Assembly (NCBI GenBank): GCA_003952965.2
Contig: CM025851.1
Coordinates: forward strand, 17,768,525-17,832,524
Direction of reading: 5' to 3'
Length of the DNA: 64,000 nucleotides
Source of the DNA: Morella rubra
Lineage: Eukaryota; Streptophyta; Magnoliopsida; Fagales; Myricaceae
Part shown: piece by piece, positions 45,066 to 56,264 of the stretch
Layout of the letters: each line of letters starts with the position of its first letter
Numbering within the stretch: the first letter of the stretch is position 1
Translations under genes and position numbers: made by a program
The notes under the pieces: model-generated
The model's input: only the letters and a program-made list of their open reading frames with translations
Told to the model about the DNA's origin: nothing
Database searches by the model: none

Positions 45066-45762
45066 CCCTTTTTATAACCTTTTAAGGATGCCACAGCTTG
45101 TCTCCCTGCTTTGCCAATTGTGGACATCGGTTGTTACAATGAGCAACAATTTCAAGCTGGGTTTAAGTTTTACCATAATTCAACATCTCAACGTTTACAC
45201 CAAGATTTTTGGAGGCCATTTATTCTCTCAGCCAACCAGAAAGTGGGAAGTTTAATATGATATTAGGGAAAACGGATCTAAGCCACTAAATTCAAAATTA
45301 AATATATTTAATACTGTTCATACTTTGAGACATACTTAAAAATCTTCCAGTAAAAAGAAAATGGAAAATCACAAGATGGACATTTAAATATTTCAAAGAT
45401 GTAACTCACGTTTTCATAGCTGGTGCTAAGGGAAGCTGGGAAGCCAAGCTTTGATATTGCAAGCTGCTGGAATCTGGCTCAAGAACCTATTCTGCTCACT
45501 TGTGAAAGACTTAACATGCACCAACCTTCAGGTTCAGCGGATACCCTTCTTGTCAGCTACAGATTTCACATTCTGAGAGAGCTATTGAAGCTTCCAGCAG
45601 ATGGCTTTGGGGCCTTGCCAGAAGGTAATTTCACGTATGGAGTAGCGTTAAAGTCCTCAATGCTCCAAGAAATGGCTGCCTCGCTTATGCTGGCAAATAA
45701 GAAGAGGAGGCAAGGAAAACCAGGGGAGAAGAGGCTCTTCACTGTCAACTGTAGAAACTCAC
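45066..45762 (-). repeat. Repeat block R, inverted copy
   Basis: Reverse complement of 36886-37583. The 117-codon frame MLREAGKPSFDIASCWNLAQ... is kept here on the plus strand. On the other strand the hydrophobic segment is changed by an indel (LFSPGFPCLLFLF instead of LFSSLVFLALLFLF). It lies between the two D repeats. Confidence 0.75.
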
Positions 45763-46222
45763 TAGTCATTCAGTGAGCACCTCTCACAACCTTTTGTCCT
45801 GCTGATCTCTCTCCAAGCTCCTTTCTCTTTCACATTTCTACATCGTTCGCCTCTCTCTCCCTCCCCTCCCTTTCCAAACTCCCTGGGCACAAGCAGCACA
45901 GCCACCCTTCGCCGACCACCACATCGGTCGCGCCTCCCTTTGCCGACCACCACAGGCACTCTCATCTTCTCCCCTCCTTCATGTTAACCTTCCCCTATTT
46001 GTTTGCAATTTTTAGGGTTTTAATTTTTTTTTCTTCTTGTTGCCGCTGCACTTTATAGTATAAGCTAAATCGGGGATCTTGTTTCTTTTGAAGTAGTTGT
46101 TCGTTTTGTGAGTTTATATGTTGTTTAGGTGTGGTACGGTTTGAATTTAGCCCATTTTTTTACTAAACCCTCTATGTATTCGCAATGGTAGCCCTAAAAC
46201 CTCTGGTTCGGTCTCTCAAAAA

Positions 46223-46274
46223 ACCTGTGCAGCAAAGGGTCTATGCTTGCTAAGGAATACCTGTGCAGCAAAGG
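46223..46274. repeat. 16 bp direct repeat with 20 bp spacer
   Basis: ACCTGTGCAGCAAAGG at 46223-46238 and 46259-46274, separated by GTCTATGCTTGCTAAGGAAT. It resembles a target-site duplication but has no A-run. Confidence 0.5.
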
Positions 46275-46553
46275 TTCGTTTTGTGAGTCTTCTCAATGTA
46301 TGATGACATTTGAACTCTAAATATAATCCCATATTATGTAATCTAAGAATTGTATTGTCTTGGAATTGGACTTCTGGGATTATTTGACTTTCAAAATAAT
46401 GACTGTGATTGAATAATGGTTTCTTTCCAACAGTTCAATAAGTAGCTCTAAGATGTTTGGGGTTGCATATTTTCACACAGGGTACTTTAGGCTCTTGTAT
46501 GGAAATGATAGTGGCAGAGAACTAAGTCGATTAGCATCCAACTTCTTGTATAC

Positions 46554-46932
46554 TGCATTTTGAAATTTGAATTAGTTGAAACAACAAATATAACATCAAG
46601 GGGATACTGTTTATGTTTGTAAGTTTATACATTTTTTATTAGAAGGCATTCGGCAGCAGAGTTTTTGGCTATTGCCTCATGCCTGGAGAATTGTCATATC
46701 AAAGTTTTAGGCTATTGCAAGTTTTATGACTAGTGTAAAATGCTAAAAAAAATAGCCTAATATAAATGTAGGTTAACTAGAACTGCCATCACTAAAACCA
46801 CCACGTTAAGAGCTGATTTTTGCCCTTAACGATGTAGGTGTAGGTGCCCAATATTTGAAAACAAGCCTATTCGGTGTAGGTATCAGTTTTAGCCAAAACT
46901 GGCACCTACATCAGGGCTAAACAGCCCTAACT
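46554..46932 (+). repeat. Direct repeat D, right copy
   Basis: Partner of 44431-44811, starting TGCATTTTGAAATTTGAATT and ending CACCTACATCAGGGCTAAACAG. The D pair brackets inverted block R, so it could be the two ends of a single larger element. Confidence 0.7.
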
Positions 46933-48110
46933 GTAAAAGTTCTATTATTTTCTAGAAAACAAACTAAGCTCAAATTTTTCGTAAACAAAAATTTTTTTTG
47001 GGGAACATTATAGTACACTTCATATATATGGGCAAAAATTGGTTAGTCTCCCTCAAGTTCCAAAATATTTTATTCTGCCTCACATGTTTCAAAAACAATC
47101 AATTCTTGCCTTCCGTTTGATTTGACCATTAAACCACATGTAAAATGACTGAAAATGGCTAACGGCAATTGAATTGTGGGGACCAATTTATTGCAAAAGT
47201 GTACCTTAGTGACTTTCACATTGAAATCAATACCTTAGGGACTAAAATATTAAAATTTTGAGAAAAATTTCATGCCACAGAGCAATAGCATTGAGATGAT
47301 TTAGATGACATCTAAAATCCGCGTAAACACCATTTCGTCTGTTGGCTAACAACAATAGGACAGATGATCGATTTGTCTAAATAATTATCTGGAGTCCGTC
47401 GATTGAAGCCGATACCCGAGGAACTAAAATATCAAAAGTGTAAACTACATAGATATGTTTAAACTTTTTTATATAAATAAGTAAATCATTAAGCATGTAA
47501 AATATCAAAAAATATTTTCTTGAAAATATTTTAAAAGAATAACCAAACACTAAAAAGGAAAATTTTTTCTTGAAAACATTTCAATGAAAAGTTTTTTAAG
47601 TAAAATAATAGTTTTTCAAGCAAACAGACCCTAAGTTTAAACTTGTGTTATCAAAAAGTGACGAACAAGTCAATATGTGTGATTCAATGCCAAGCATACA
47701 CATAAAAAATGCAGATTGGTCAATATGTGTCGTGCCAGAAATATCTGCCATAGAGCATTTGTTGCGAGGGAGAAGTATTTGCTGTGTCAGATAATGGTTG
47801 CAGCATTTGTTGTGAGGATAACTTTATGTGATTATTTTCGATGTGAGCAGCTTTTCTTTTTATTGGCCAGTTGACCGGCCCAGTACTCTCTACTAGTGGT
47901 ACCTTCAACCTTGCCACGTGACATCTTCTAGAGTGATAGCGACTTCATAGTGTCATTTTCCAATTGGTTAGCAAGTCCAAGCCATCTCATCAGTTCAGCC
48001 TCTCAGATCACCCTGCGACCATGATTCTCGATCGGTTGGCAAGTCCATTCATGCGGTCCGTCCACATGCATTCGAGAAGTCGTTTTCAAAAGATGGCTAA
48101 TCACCTTAAC
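46933..48110. other. Intergenic, no gene seen
   Basis: AT-rich in the left half and less so in the right half, the 3' flank of the ataxin-10-like gene. No motif or exon is supported. Confidence 0.45.
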
Positions 48111-49722
48111 CTAGCTTGAAACTTCATTAGGAGAGACATTTACAAGCTTTGCACGTCGAGTTTTCGGATCCACCTCCACTCGAAGACCAAGTCCAGTTAA
48201 TTCAGGCACATCAACAGACCTTTGAAGCTCCAATTCTGCTACTGCTTGTTGATTTTCTGCATTCCATTCCAATATATTCCTCACGCACCAAATGCCCCAT
48301 TCCCTCAGAAAAGGATTATCTTCGTCCGTGACACACTGTTGTAGGAGCAGAAGAATCCCATTCTTTTGTCTGATTCCATCTTGTACATGTTTCCTCCCAT
48401 ATGCACAATTGCCAATAACTGCAACGATGTCTCTCCTGTATCCCCTGTAAAGACAAGGCTTGGACGAATGAGAACTTATTCTATCTTGCTTTTCATCATG
48501 TTCGAGTGCTCTTCTTATTATCGTTGGGGGCTCAAGCTCGCCAAGCAAGCATAATAGCAATTCTATGAGTCCAGCAGATAGTAACGTGTCAACAGCATCC
48601 ACTGAAACCTCCTCCTTTGGGCCTCCCATGCTATTACAGACACAAATATCTCTCAAAATGGTTAGTGAGTATCCAAGAATATCAATTGCAGCAGAGCCTG
48701 TTGGAAGACCAGATTTGCATCTCATAATAGAATCTCTAAGTCCAACATATCTCTTGAATATCCCAAAAACGAACAAAGCAAAATCCTCGGTAACAGTAAC
48801 CTCATTAAGCCGCTCATTCAGGATCTCTGATACAATTTTCAAAAGGAATGCTTGCTCCAAAGAGAAAAAATCATCTCTAAAGTCAGTATCTTCACCACTT
48901 TTAGAATCTCCAACAGGGGTTAATTTAGAGAACAATCGAGGGAAGTGAGGTTCTTCTAAGCATATCCTTGAAAGGATCAACTTCAACCAATCCTCCACAA
49001 AACCAACTGTTAAGACACCAAACAGAGAGAAAACATTAAAATTAGTCCAAACTAAAAGAAAAGGTCACAAATAAATAAGCACAAATACATAAGAAAAACA
49101 TCTCCAAATTACCTGTGGAAGCTGTTCGTACAATTTCTTCCATGACAGGCAACCCAAAGTCACTGCAAAGCTCTTTAAACAGTCCTGTGCTTCCATCACA
49201 ACAAGTATAAATAATCATACACAACGGATCGCAAGTCTCCTGGCTTCGGATTCTCGAGAGAAGGACAAACTTGTCCGGAAAGAAACAATGCCAAATAGCA
49301 CGCTGATGTTCTTCTCCAGCCAAAGAAACATTTGCCAAAACCTGCAACCCCATGCGTACAGTCCCATGATCTGGATTGGACAAAACTGTAGCAGACATCA
49401 AAACATTTGAAAAAAGGCCAATACCATTTTGTTCAATAAAAGAATCCTGATTTGCAGCTTCTCCAGCACACAAATTTCTCAGGAGCTTTAAAGATGATAT
49501 GAGAAGGCGACCCCCAGAAGGGTAAGGGCGAGACTGGATCAGCTGAAGTACGGTCGGAAGGATCTTTTTGAAAGCAAGGTCCTTGCGTCCAAGCTCAGTT
49601 CTAGAAAATTCTATAAGATTCTCCAATGCTTGTTCCAAGGACGGCGAGTTCGAAGCACTGAACAATGGCAACAGAATATCTTGTGGAAGAGACAACTCCA
49701 CCAATGATGCATCCTCGTCCAT
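48111..49722 (-). CDS. MEE50: Ataxin-10-like ARM-repeat protein, 2 exons, about 501 aa
   Basis: Exon 1 is 49722-49113 (203 codons +1) and exon 2 is 49006-48111. The intron is about 106 bp (ACAG|GTAATT ... TTAACAG|TTGG). The N-terminus is MDEDASLVELSLPQDILLPL. Helical ARM-type repeats follow (LKLLRNLCAGEAANQDSFIE, GLQVLANVSLAGEEHQ). Exon 2 holds the ataxin-10 C-terminal domain (YRRDIVAVIGNCAYGRKHVQ, DEDNPFLREWGIWCVRNILE). Length suits plant ataxin-10 homologues; the Arabidopsis member I recall is MEE50 (At4g00231). The animal and yeast proteins act in cytokinesis and cell survival; the plant gene is tied to embryo development. No lesions are visible. The start lies about 280 bp from exon 2 of the duplicated NDUFA3-like copy. 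Confidence 0.9.
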
Positions 49723-49999
49723 TACTTCACAACAAATATATCTATTTCGATCTTGTCTTTCGGTAACTAGTAATGCCGCTTTTCTTTAAACCTAGTCAAG
49801 AAGCACACAAATGAGCATGTTATTCATATGAACTATCTCCTATCCAAATCTATTAACACCTGCATAACCAAATGAAGAAGAACCACTCATAATAATGCGA
49901 AATTATCCAAAATCTTCATGAGTTTGCATCGAGTCTTATACAAGGTGGAAACAGAGTTCCAGGCATGAAACAAAACATGTTGAGAAACCAGATACTCAC

Positions 50000-52126
50000 A
50001 TCACTTAAAGCGGGCTGGGGAACTTGTCTAGATGCTTCAAAAGAGTCAAGAATGGGCCTAAAGGCTGCTGGAAGGAAGAGACCTGAAATTTTGACAGTGG
50101 TATCAACCAGTGAGCTGTAGAAATTCATTTCCCCCAAGTAAATAACCTCAAAGCCACCAAATATTGGTTGTGGAAAACCCATAAATGCATGATAACAATT
50201 GAAGGAATTGACTTCTCTTGAAGAGTGTATAAATAATCATGACAGAAATGGACAGCGAACAGATCACCCTTCCTTTCAAGAAATTCAAATTAAATTGTGG
50301 AATATAATTGTATGTCAGTAGCAATAGAAATTATAACCTTGCTATACTCCAAATTCACACAATGGAACATAGTTTTCTCAAGCATACATGATCATACTGA
50401 AGACTCTAGTGATTAGTGGCCCATACAGAACTCACTGACATAATTGGATTCAATTAAGCAACATAATACGGTATAGCTACTTAAGGCTGAATAGTTTTGG
50501 GCATGCAAGGGCAACACAAACCAGCATTGCTGGAGCATAGAAAAAAAAGAAGAAGCATTGCTTGAGTTCATGTCTGACCCTAAAAACTCTATCATTACTT
50601 TCCTGTGCTCCAGCTGTTGAACAAAAATAGAGAACCCCGATCTCAGATTTCCTTTTCCCACAGAAAATAACCAACGACTTAAGAGATGGAATTTTCATCC
50701 TTAGGTTGGTGTAACTGTTATTGCCAATCAAGTCCAGGTCAAGAATTGTCAACTCTTCCATCAATAATGTCATAGAGAAATTCATCATATAAATCAAAAC
50801 TTAAAAACCAGAGCAAATCTAGCTCATCTTCTGGTCATTAAGAACTTGATGAAGTACAAATGAATGAATGAATGTCCCAAAGTGTGAATCAAACTAGGAG
50901 AGCCACCACGAACAAACTACAGAAGAACCTCCATTGCAGCGACTAGCAGACAATTCATTATTGCTTCTACAATAAGCAATATTTCAGATCGATTTTTTTC
51001 TTAATATGTTTTGAAGGTGTAGCTGAAACAGAATGCCCAGGAGCAACATTCGCAACCTCTCCAGCTCCATTGCCATCCCGCTTATGTTTTCATGGACGTT
51101 CAGTATGAGGCGTAGGGTGTGATACTATCTTAGATCAATAAACTCCATTTAACAGGATTAGCTACAATCCACTACTTGCTGCTCACCGTTTGAAAATGCT
51201 AGCTATTCTCGAGCAGAATTTAAGACATCTATTGCCCCCAATATTCATTAAGCCCTTCTAAGACCCAACTAAACCATGCCTTAAGGTTTAACCATTCACA
51301 ATGGACTGATTTCTAGTCAAGAACATACCATTGCCATTGTTCATTTGTCACTACAGGGAAAAGCAAAAGCAATTTCGAAGCAAAATCTAAGCCATCGAGC
51401 CCTCTAAGACACAACCAAACCATGCCCTAAGGTTTAACAATTCACAATGGACTGATTTCTAGTCACCAACGCACCATTGCCATAGTCCATTTGTCACTAC
51501 AGGGAAAAGCAAAAGCAATTTTGAAGCAAAATCTAAGCAATTGTGCCCTTCTAAGACCCAACCAAATCATGCCTTAAAGGTTTAACCATTCACAATGGAC
51601 TGATTTCTAGTCACGCACACACCATTGCCATTGTCCATTTTGTCACTACAGGTAAAAGCCAAAGCAAATTCGTAGCAAAATCTAAGCGGAGCGACCAAAA
51701 ATTAAGCTACACGCTAAGCAAGCACGAAAAACTCATCCCGACGGTTCCACCCAATGAATTCGACATGAGAAACCCAAAAATCCGCCTGTAGTCGCAGTAA
51801 TGGCCTACTCAATCAATGAGAATTCCTGATTGTGCCCTCCCCCCCCCCCCAAAAAAAAAAAAATTTAACACAATTTTGTCAATGCATGAAACTGCAAAAG
51901 TGCGACATAGTTCTCCAATCCAATGATCAATAACCGAAGTAAATTAGTTAGCAACTAAGCATGAGATCAAACTTCGGACAAAAAGCATGAAATACTTAGA
52001 GGCAGACCCAAAATCAGACAGGGTCTAAGGGTCGAAAGAGCAAATACCAACACCAGTGATGAGACAAGAAGCAGCGACCACTGGCTCTTGCACTACGAAA
52101 ATCTTCAGCTTCTCCATCACCGACAT
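50000..52126 (-). pseudogene. NDUFA3-like copy B: exons 1 and 2 intact, exon 3 missing
   Basis: Exon 1 (52126-52048, MSVMEKLKIFVVQEPVVAAS...) and exon 2 (50082-50000, LFLPAAFRPILDSFEAS...) keep frame, length (79 and 83 nt) and splice sites. The VVAGMTG exon is not found; the ataxin-10-like gene follows instead. Reading on past exon 2 would add about 28 unrelated codons and stop near 49916. Substitutions such as AVVRP to AAFRP are mild. Either a recent pseudogene or a gene with a new C-terminus. Confidence 0.75.
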
Positions 52127-52156
52127 ACCTAGGGACTTGTTCTGTTCATTCGTTCT

Positions 52157-52315
52157 TCGGCGTTTTTTTTTTTTAAAACACGGTGGCCGGCCCAACTTAG
52201 GCGCGCTGACTAATATTGGAATCTGCAGTCCTCCGTCCACACAATTCGGGACAATTACCAAGTAAAAGGCCTGATTCTGTACAGACACCGGTCCCACAAA
52301 ATACGTTATCGGCGT
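52157..52315 (-). mobile_element. SINE-like retroposed insert in copy B
   Basis: 145 bp absent from copy A, flanked by TCGGCGT (52157-52163 and 52309-52315). On the minus strand it ends in a 12 nt A-run after GGCCGGCCACCGTGTTTT. It is likely a poly-A-tailed retroposon in the 5' flank. I see no convincing polymerase III boxes, so SINE is a guess. Confidence 0.6.
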
Positions 52316-53185
52316 ATTTGATTTGCGATGAAATGGATATTGGATCTGGCCTTTTACCACTGCTCCGGGATAATGACCTGGGCCGTGACGGTTGGGTCTG
52401 CGGTGTAGCAAATAATTTGAGTTCACGGCCCGATTAGAAATCCGAACCAGTGGATAATTCATTTCGGATTTGGTTTTCGTTGATAGTTAAACAGGCTCTT
52501 CTGTCCATTTCTACGCACTAAACAAACATATGTTTGGGATGGTATCAATAACTGTTTCAATACAAATATGAATTTTTGTCTCAAACTTTTTTACTTTGTC
52601 CGTTTTCACACCAAACAAGAAGTTCAATAATAATTTTTTTTCTCTTCCTATTTTAATTCTGAAATTTAAAAAATAATAATAAAATTTTTAAAATCATCTT
52701 TCTCTACTTCTAAAATCATCTATTTTTATCGCAAGAAACATACAATTACTCAAATCATTTTTCTCTTTATTTTTTGTCAAACTTACGTAAAAATCCAAAC
52801 AATTTTAACATTTATCAAACATATTTAAAATTTTTTATTATTTTTTCACAAAACTCATAAAACTTTAATCGTACTGTATGACCAATTTTTTTAAATATAC
52901 CTAAATGCAAACAGGGTAGGCTAAGAGGATTGACGTGTTTTATCCTAAAGTTCTTATGATGTGACATGATCCTAGCAGTACATCTGTAAGAAGTGGCCCA
53001 GAAGTAGGGTTGTTCACCGGTCCCTCGCCACTGGTACCTACACGGCAAGTGCCGGAAACTCAGTTCTTGACTACATCGGTACCGGTACTAAGGGGCCTCC
53101 TTCTAAAAAATACGGTAGTTTTACCAGTTCTCGGTGACCTCGACACCAATTGGGTGGGTACCGGTAAAATCGGGTTTTAATTTGA

Positions 53186-53395
53186 TCAAGTGACTTCCTC
53201 AAGACCAAGAAGGCCAATTCGGCTTTATCTGTGGTTCTCCACCACGGCTCAGTTTTACAACCCCCAACCCATGGAGATTCTGGTAAACAAAACTCATGGG
53301 CTTGCTTGGATACTGGAATGCCCTCAGGATCCATATCCACAGGTTCACATTTTTCCTTCAAATCCATTAGTCAAGACATTCCTCGATGTTCTTAC
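53186..53395 (-). pseudogene. Fragment of a conserved plant gene, cut by a copia LTR
   Basis: The minus strand reads MDLKEKCEPVDMDPEGIPVS, then KQAHEFCLPESPWVGGCKTE and PWWRTTDKAELA. The end (LRKSLDQI) fuses at about 53180 into block B sequence. The SPW...SKTEPWWRT.D.AELA..V..KSL pattern recalls a plant family of unknown function. The upstream end stops exactly at the copia LTR (53396), so the LTR inserted into or beside this exon. Confidence 0.55.
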
Positions 53396-53743
53396 TGTTG
53401 GGAAAAGCGGCACGAAAATTAAAGTAAGGGACATCGAGAATTTACGTGGTTCGGCCCCAATCCGGCCTACGTCCACCCCAGAGCAATTTTATTAAGAACG
53501 TTTAAGAAAATCACTCTCCCCGCCCAATACAATGGTCACACCACCTCCTTCTCTTCCTCTCTCTCTGCCCAATGCTCACGCACTCTCACGCACCTTCTCC
53601 TATAACATAAGCCACTATTTATAGGAAAAGATACAAAGAGAAACCCTAAGAGAAAACCTAGATAAACTTAAGTGGGAGCAAGTAGACTTCTACTCAAAGT
53701 CTACTTCTATTCCAAGTCTATCTTATGGGTGTGGACCCCAACA
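53396..53743 (-). repeat. 3' LTR of a Ty1/copia element
   Basis: Plus-strand TGTTGGGAAAAGCGGCACG to GGACCCCAACA, a perfect TG...CA frame. It contains TTCGGCCCCAATCCGGCC and a TATA-like TATTTATAGG. It is followed by AATCTCCCCCTCC, which on the minus strand is the polypurine tract GGAGGGGGAGATT. Confidence 0.7.
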
Positions 53744-54852
53744 AATCTCCCCCTCCATACCCATAAGGGAAGAATCTGTTCCTGACATCTTTCGGTTGAG
53801 TGCATCCCGGGCTCCCATCAGTAGAACCTTCCTGCAACTTTGGTGTCTGTTGCTCCCCCTTGCTCACCACCCCTTGCATCCTTTTTCTACTGGCACTCCA
53901 ACCTCGTCCTTGTCACCAGACGACCAACCACACTCCCATCTGAGTGTCCTGCACCCCGCCTAGGGTGCCCGCATCCCCTGCTTGTACCACCGGACCATGT
54001 AGAACAGTATCTCCCCCTGCTCTTGCATCTCCACCGGCTGGTACCAAGCACCTTCGCGTGCTACACGAAGTCGGAGTCATCAGTCACCACTGAGGCTTCT
54101 GATGATTTCCCTTTCTTCCACTTTGCCTCGTCAATTCCCTCTGGTTTCTTACCCTCGTTCTCCAATGGATCATACATATCCTTTGCATAAAGGATATCCT
54201 CCATCCGTGGCTTCCAACTCATGTAATTCGTAGCAGACAACATCATCATACCGGTAACCATACTCTCCGCCATCTCAATTAACACTGATAGAGACCGAAT
54301 TTCGAAATTCTGACTGCACCAATGGATCCGGATGGCCCAAAACCTTAGGAACCGGTCTACCTGCTCGAAAATCGGCCTAAAAGCCCCTGAACCGGCTGAA
54401 AAACCACCCTGGAACAAAAAACCGGAATCTTCCAGAATATTTTGATTCCCCGGAATATTCTCTGCGTGGCAACGTGGGATGCTGACGTGGCGGATGACGT
54501 GGCAATGCTGACGTGGCACCTTGGGACCCACTGCTGACGTGTCACTGACGTGGCTGATAGACACGTGGCAGTACACTGTGCGCGGCGCGTGCGGTGCGTG
54601 GGGCGAGTGAGGACCACGCGCCCTACCTCTCTTTGCGTGCGCGTGGACACGTGGACGGCATTCTCCGATTCTGGCGCATGGGGGCGTGTCCAGTCTCCTC
54701 CAGCGACGTGGTTTTGACCTCCAGCTTCATCTAGACCTCCTCTACAGGCTGGTGCCCTCTAATCTCTTATTGGACCACTTTTAATTTTCAGACCTTCTAT
54801 GCTTCATCCAAAAAAATGACTTCAGCCCCTTGAACCTGGCTCCGATACCACT
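53744..54852 (-). mobile_element. Internal region of a small copia element (gag start only)
   Basis: Only 1.1 kb separates the LTRs. The minus-strand frame 54290-54061 is a copia gag N-terminus (MMMLSATNYMSWKPRMEDIL). No protease, integrase or reverse transcriptase is present. The primer-binding site (minus TGGTATCGGAGCC, 54838-54850) adjoins the LTR at 54853. It is a non-autonomous or internally deleted element. Confidence 0.75.
54465..54665 (-). promoter_or_regulatory. Cluster of ACGTG (bZIP/ABRE-type) motifs in the copia leader
   Basis: TGACGTGGC or a close form occurs at about 54482, 54494, 54509, 54534 and 54546. CACGTGG or CACGTGT forms occur at about 54562 and 54647, with AACGTGGG at 54471. 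ACGTGGC is the core of abscisic-acid response elements and G-box-like sites bound by plant bZIP proteins. The cluster lies between the gag start and the primer-binding site. Confidence 0.5.
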
Positions 54853-55072
54853 TGTTGGGAAAAGCGGCACGAAAATTAAAGTCTTCCGGTTCCCGAAAAA
54901 ACCACTCCGGCCTCTCGACACCAAGCTACCACAATCCGGCTACTTCAACCAGCACGAAAAAAAAAGCAAGGGAAAAGAGGACACCGAGAATTTTTTCAAT
55001 TTGGTTCCCCCCGGCCTACGTCCACCCCTGGACTTTAACCACCAAAACTCTCCCACGCGACTGACCCCAACA
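54853..55072 (-). repeat. 5' LTR of the copia element, shortened and altered
   Basis: Shares TGTTGGGAAAAGCGGCACG and GACA(T/C)CGAGAATTT...GGCCTACGTCCACCCC with the other LTR. It has about 100 bp of different sequence inserted after AATTAAAGT and ends early at CCCCAACA. Confidence 0.5.
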
Positions 55073-55084
55073 ATCTCTCACAAC

Positions 55085-55324
55085 CACTGACTAACCCCAA
55101 TGGATCTCCCTCACACATCGGGCCCTAGGTTGGGTGAAGACAACCCGTTTCTCCCATGGACTGTTGGGTCCGAGACTTGTTGGTAAACCTGGGCTCCGAT
55201 ACCAGTGTTGGGTGGTCTTGGGCCTTCTCAACCCCAAAAGCTAGCTCAAGAGGTGAGGGTTTCCCTCACACTTATAAACTGACCACCAACCCCTTCCACA
55301 ACCGATGTGGGACTAACCCCAACA
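55085..55324 (-). mobile_element. TRIM-like mini retrotransposon remnant
   Basis: 55206-55324 is a 119 bp TG...CA repeat (TGTTGGGTGGTCTTGG to GACTAACCCCAACA). It is preceded on the plus strand by GGGCTCCGATACCAG, a tRNA-Met primer-binding site read on the minus strand. About 100 bp further left, GACTAACCCCAATGG followed by ATCTCCCTCAC looks like the second LTR end plus a polypurine tract. The total size is far below a coding element. Confidence 0.55.
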
Positions 55325-56214
55325 CTTACTGTATAGAGCCTTTACCTCTTGCTTTCTGAGTTCAGGAGCTAGATTCATACATACAGCAGAGAGACCATAG
55401 TGCTTATCAAGGGAAGACTCACAGTTCTTATGATTATTGACATTTGACCAGGCCGTCTCTAAGATAAATGGGACCTTCAGGCGAAACCATAAAAAGAAGT
55501 TTTTTTTATAATAAATTATTATATTAAAATATAAAATATCAATAATGAGATACAAAATTATTCATTATTGGTATTTTCTATTAGACATATTAGATATCTC
55601 AAAATTATCTTAAATTTAAAATAAAACTATACAGTACTCAACTTAATCTTAATTTCTCAATTTTCTCTAGATAAAAAAGTGATAGCTATAACAGATATAA
55701 AATAAAAATATAAAACTAATTTAAAAGTTGAAAGGTTAGAATAATAGCACCTATGAGGAAGAAGAGGGCTAGGGCCGGTTTTGAGATTTTGAAATTGAAT
55801 CAACACTTGAAAGTTAGCTAGAAAAAAGAAAGGATACGACTTCACAATAGAAAAATGAGGAAAAATGGTGAACATAAGATTGAAAGTAGGATATCAATTG
55901 AAAAGATAGCTATAAATAAGGGCAGTCATTCAGAGTAGAAAGATAAGGGAACAAAGAGAATAATAAAAGTAGGGATAAAGTAAGAAAGGGCTAAAAGTTG
56001 GAAGTACGATAGTTTTTTTTTTCAATTATAAAATTAGAAGTCCGATAGTCTTTTTTGAATTTTAAAGTTGGAAGTCATCTCCTTTGAAATTTTGAACTAT
56101 GTTTTCTTTTGCATTAAATGAAGATTTCAAAAAGGTTTAACGGTTATTTTGAGATTTATTTATTTTTTTGTTAAGTTAAAATATTTAAATTGGAGGCCTA
56201 TAACCTACTAAATA
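55325..56214. other. AT-rich stretch, probable element ending in a gene fragment
   Basis: No exon. The right end (GGAGGCCTTAGGCAAGTACCTAGGCTGCC, 56233-56261) resembles a motif at 14220-14250 in opposite orientation and probably marks an element end. A possible duplicated site (TGGAAGTACGATAGT / TAGAAGTCCGATAGT at 55999 and 56035) brackets 21 nt with a T-run. Confidence 0.4.
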
Positions 56215-56264
56215 TTAGTAAAGTAGAGAGTTGGAGGCCTTAGGCAAGTACCTAGGCTGCCTAT

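Larger units (their letters stand above)
49925..53170. repeat. Duplicated block B (NDUFA3-like locus copy)
   Basis: Matches block A from about 49925 to about 52420, and block C from about 51130 to about 53170 against 61711-63435. Intron 1 of this copy carries three tandem-like units of the CCATGCC...AAGGTTTAACCATTCACAATGG stretch (51270-51610); blocks A and C have fewer. Confidence 0.75.

Noticed and set aside
46223..46274. 16 bp direct repeat with 20 nt spacer as a micro-retroposon
   Set aside because: The spacer has no A-tail; simple tandem duplication is as likely. Listed only as a repeat.
55999..56049. T-run between two copies of a 15 bp word
   Set aside because: The copies differ at two positions and a third related word follows, so it may be a local tandem repeat; the head (ATTTTATAATTG) differs from the others.
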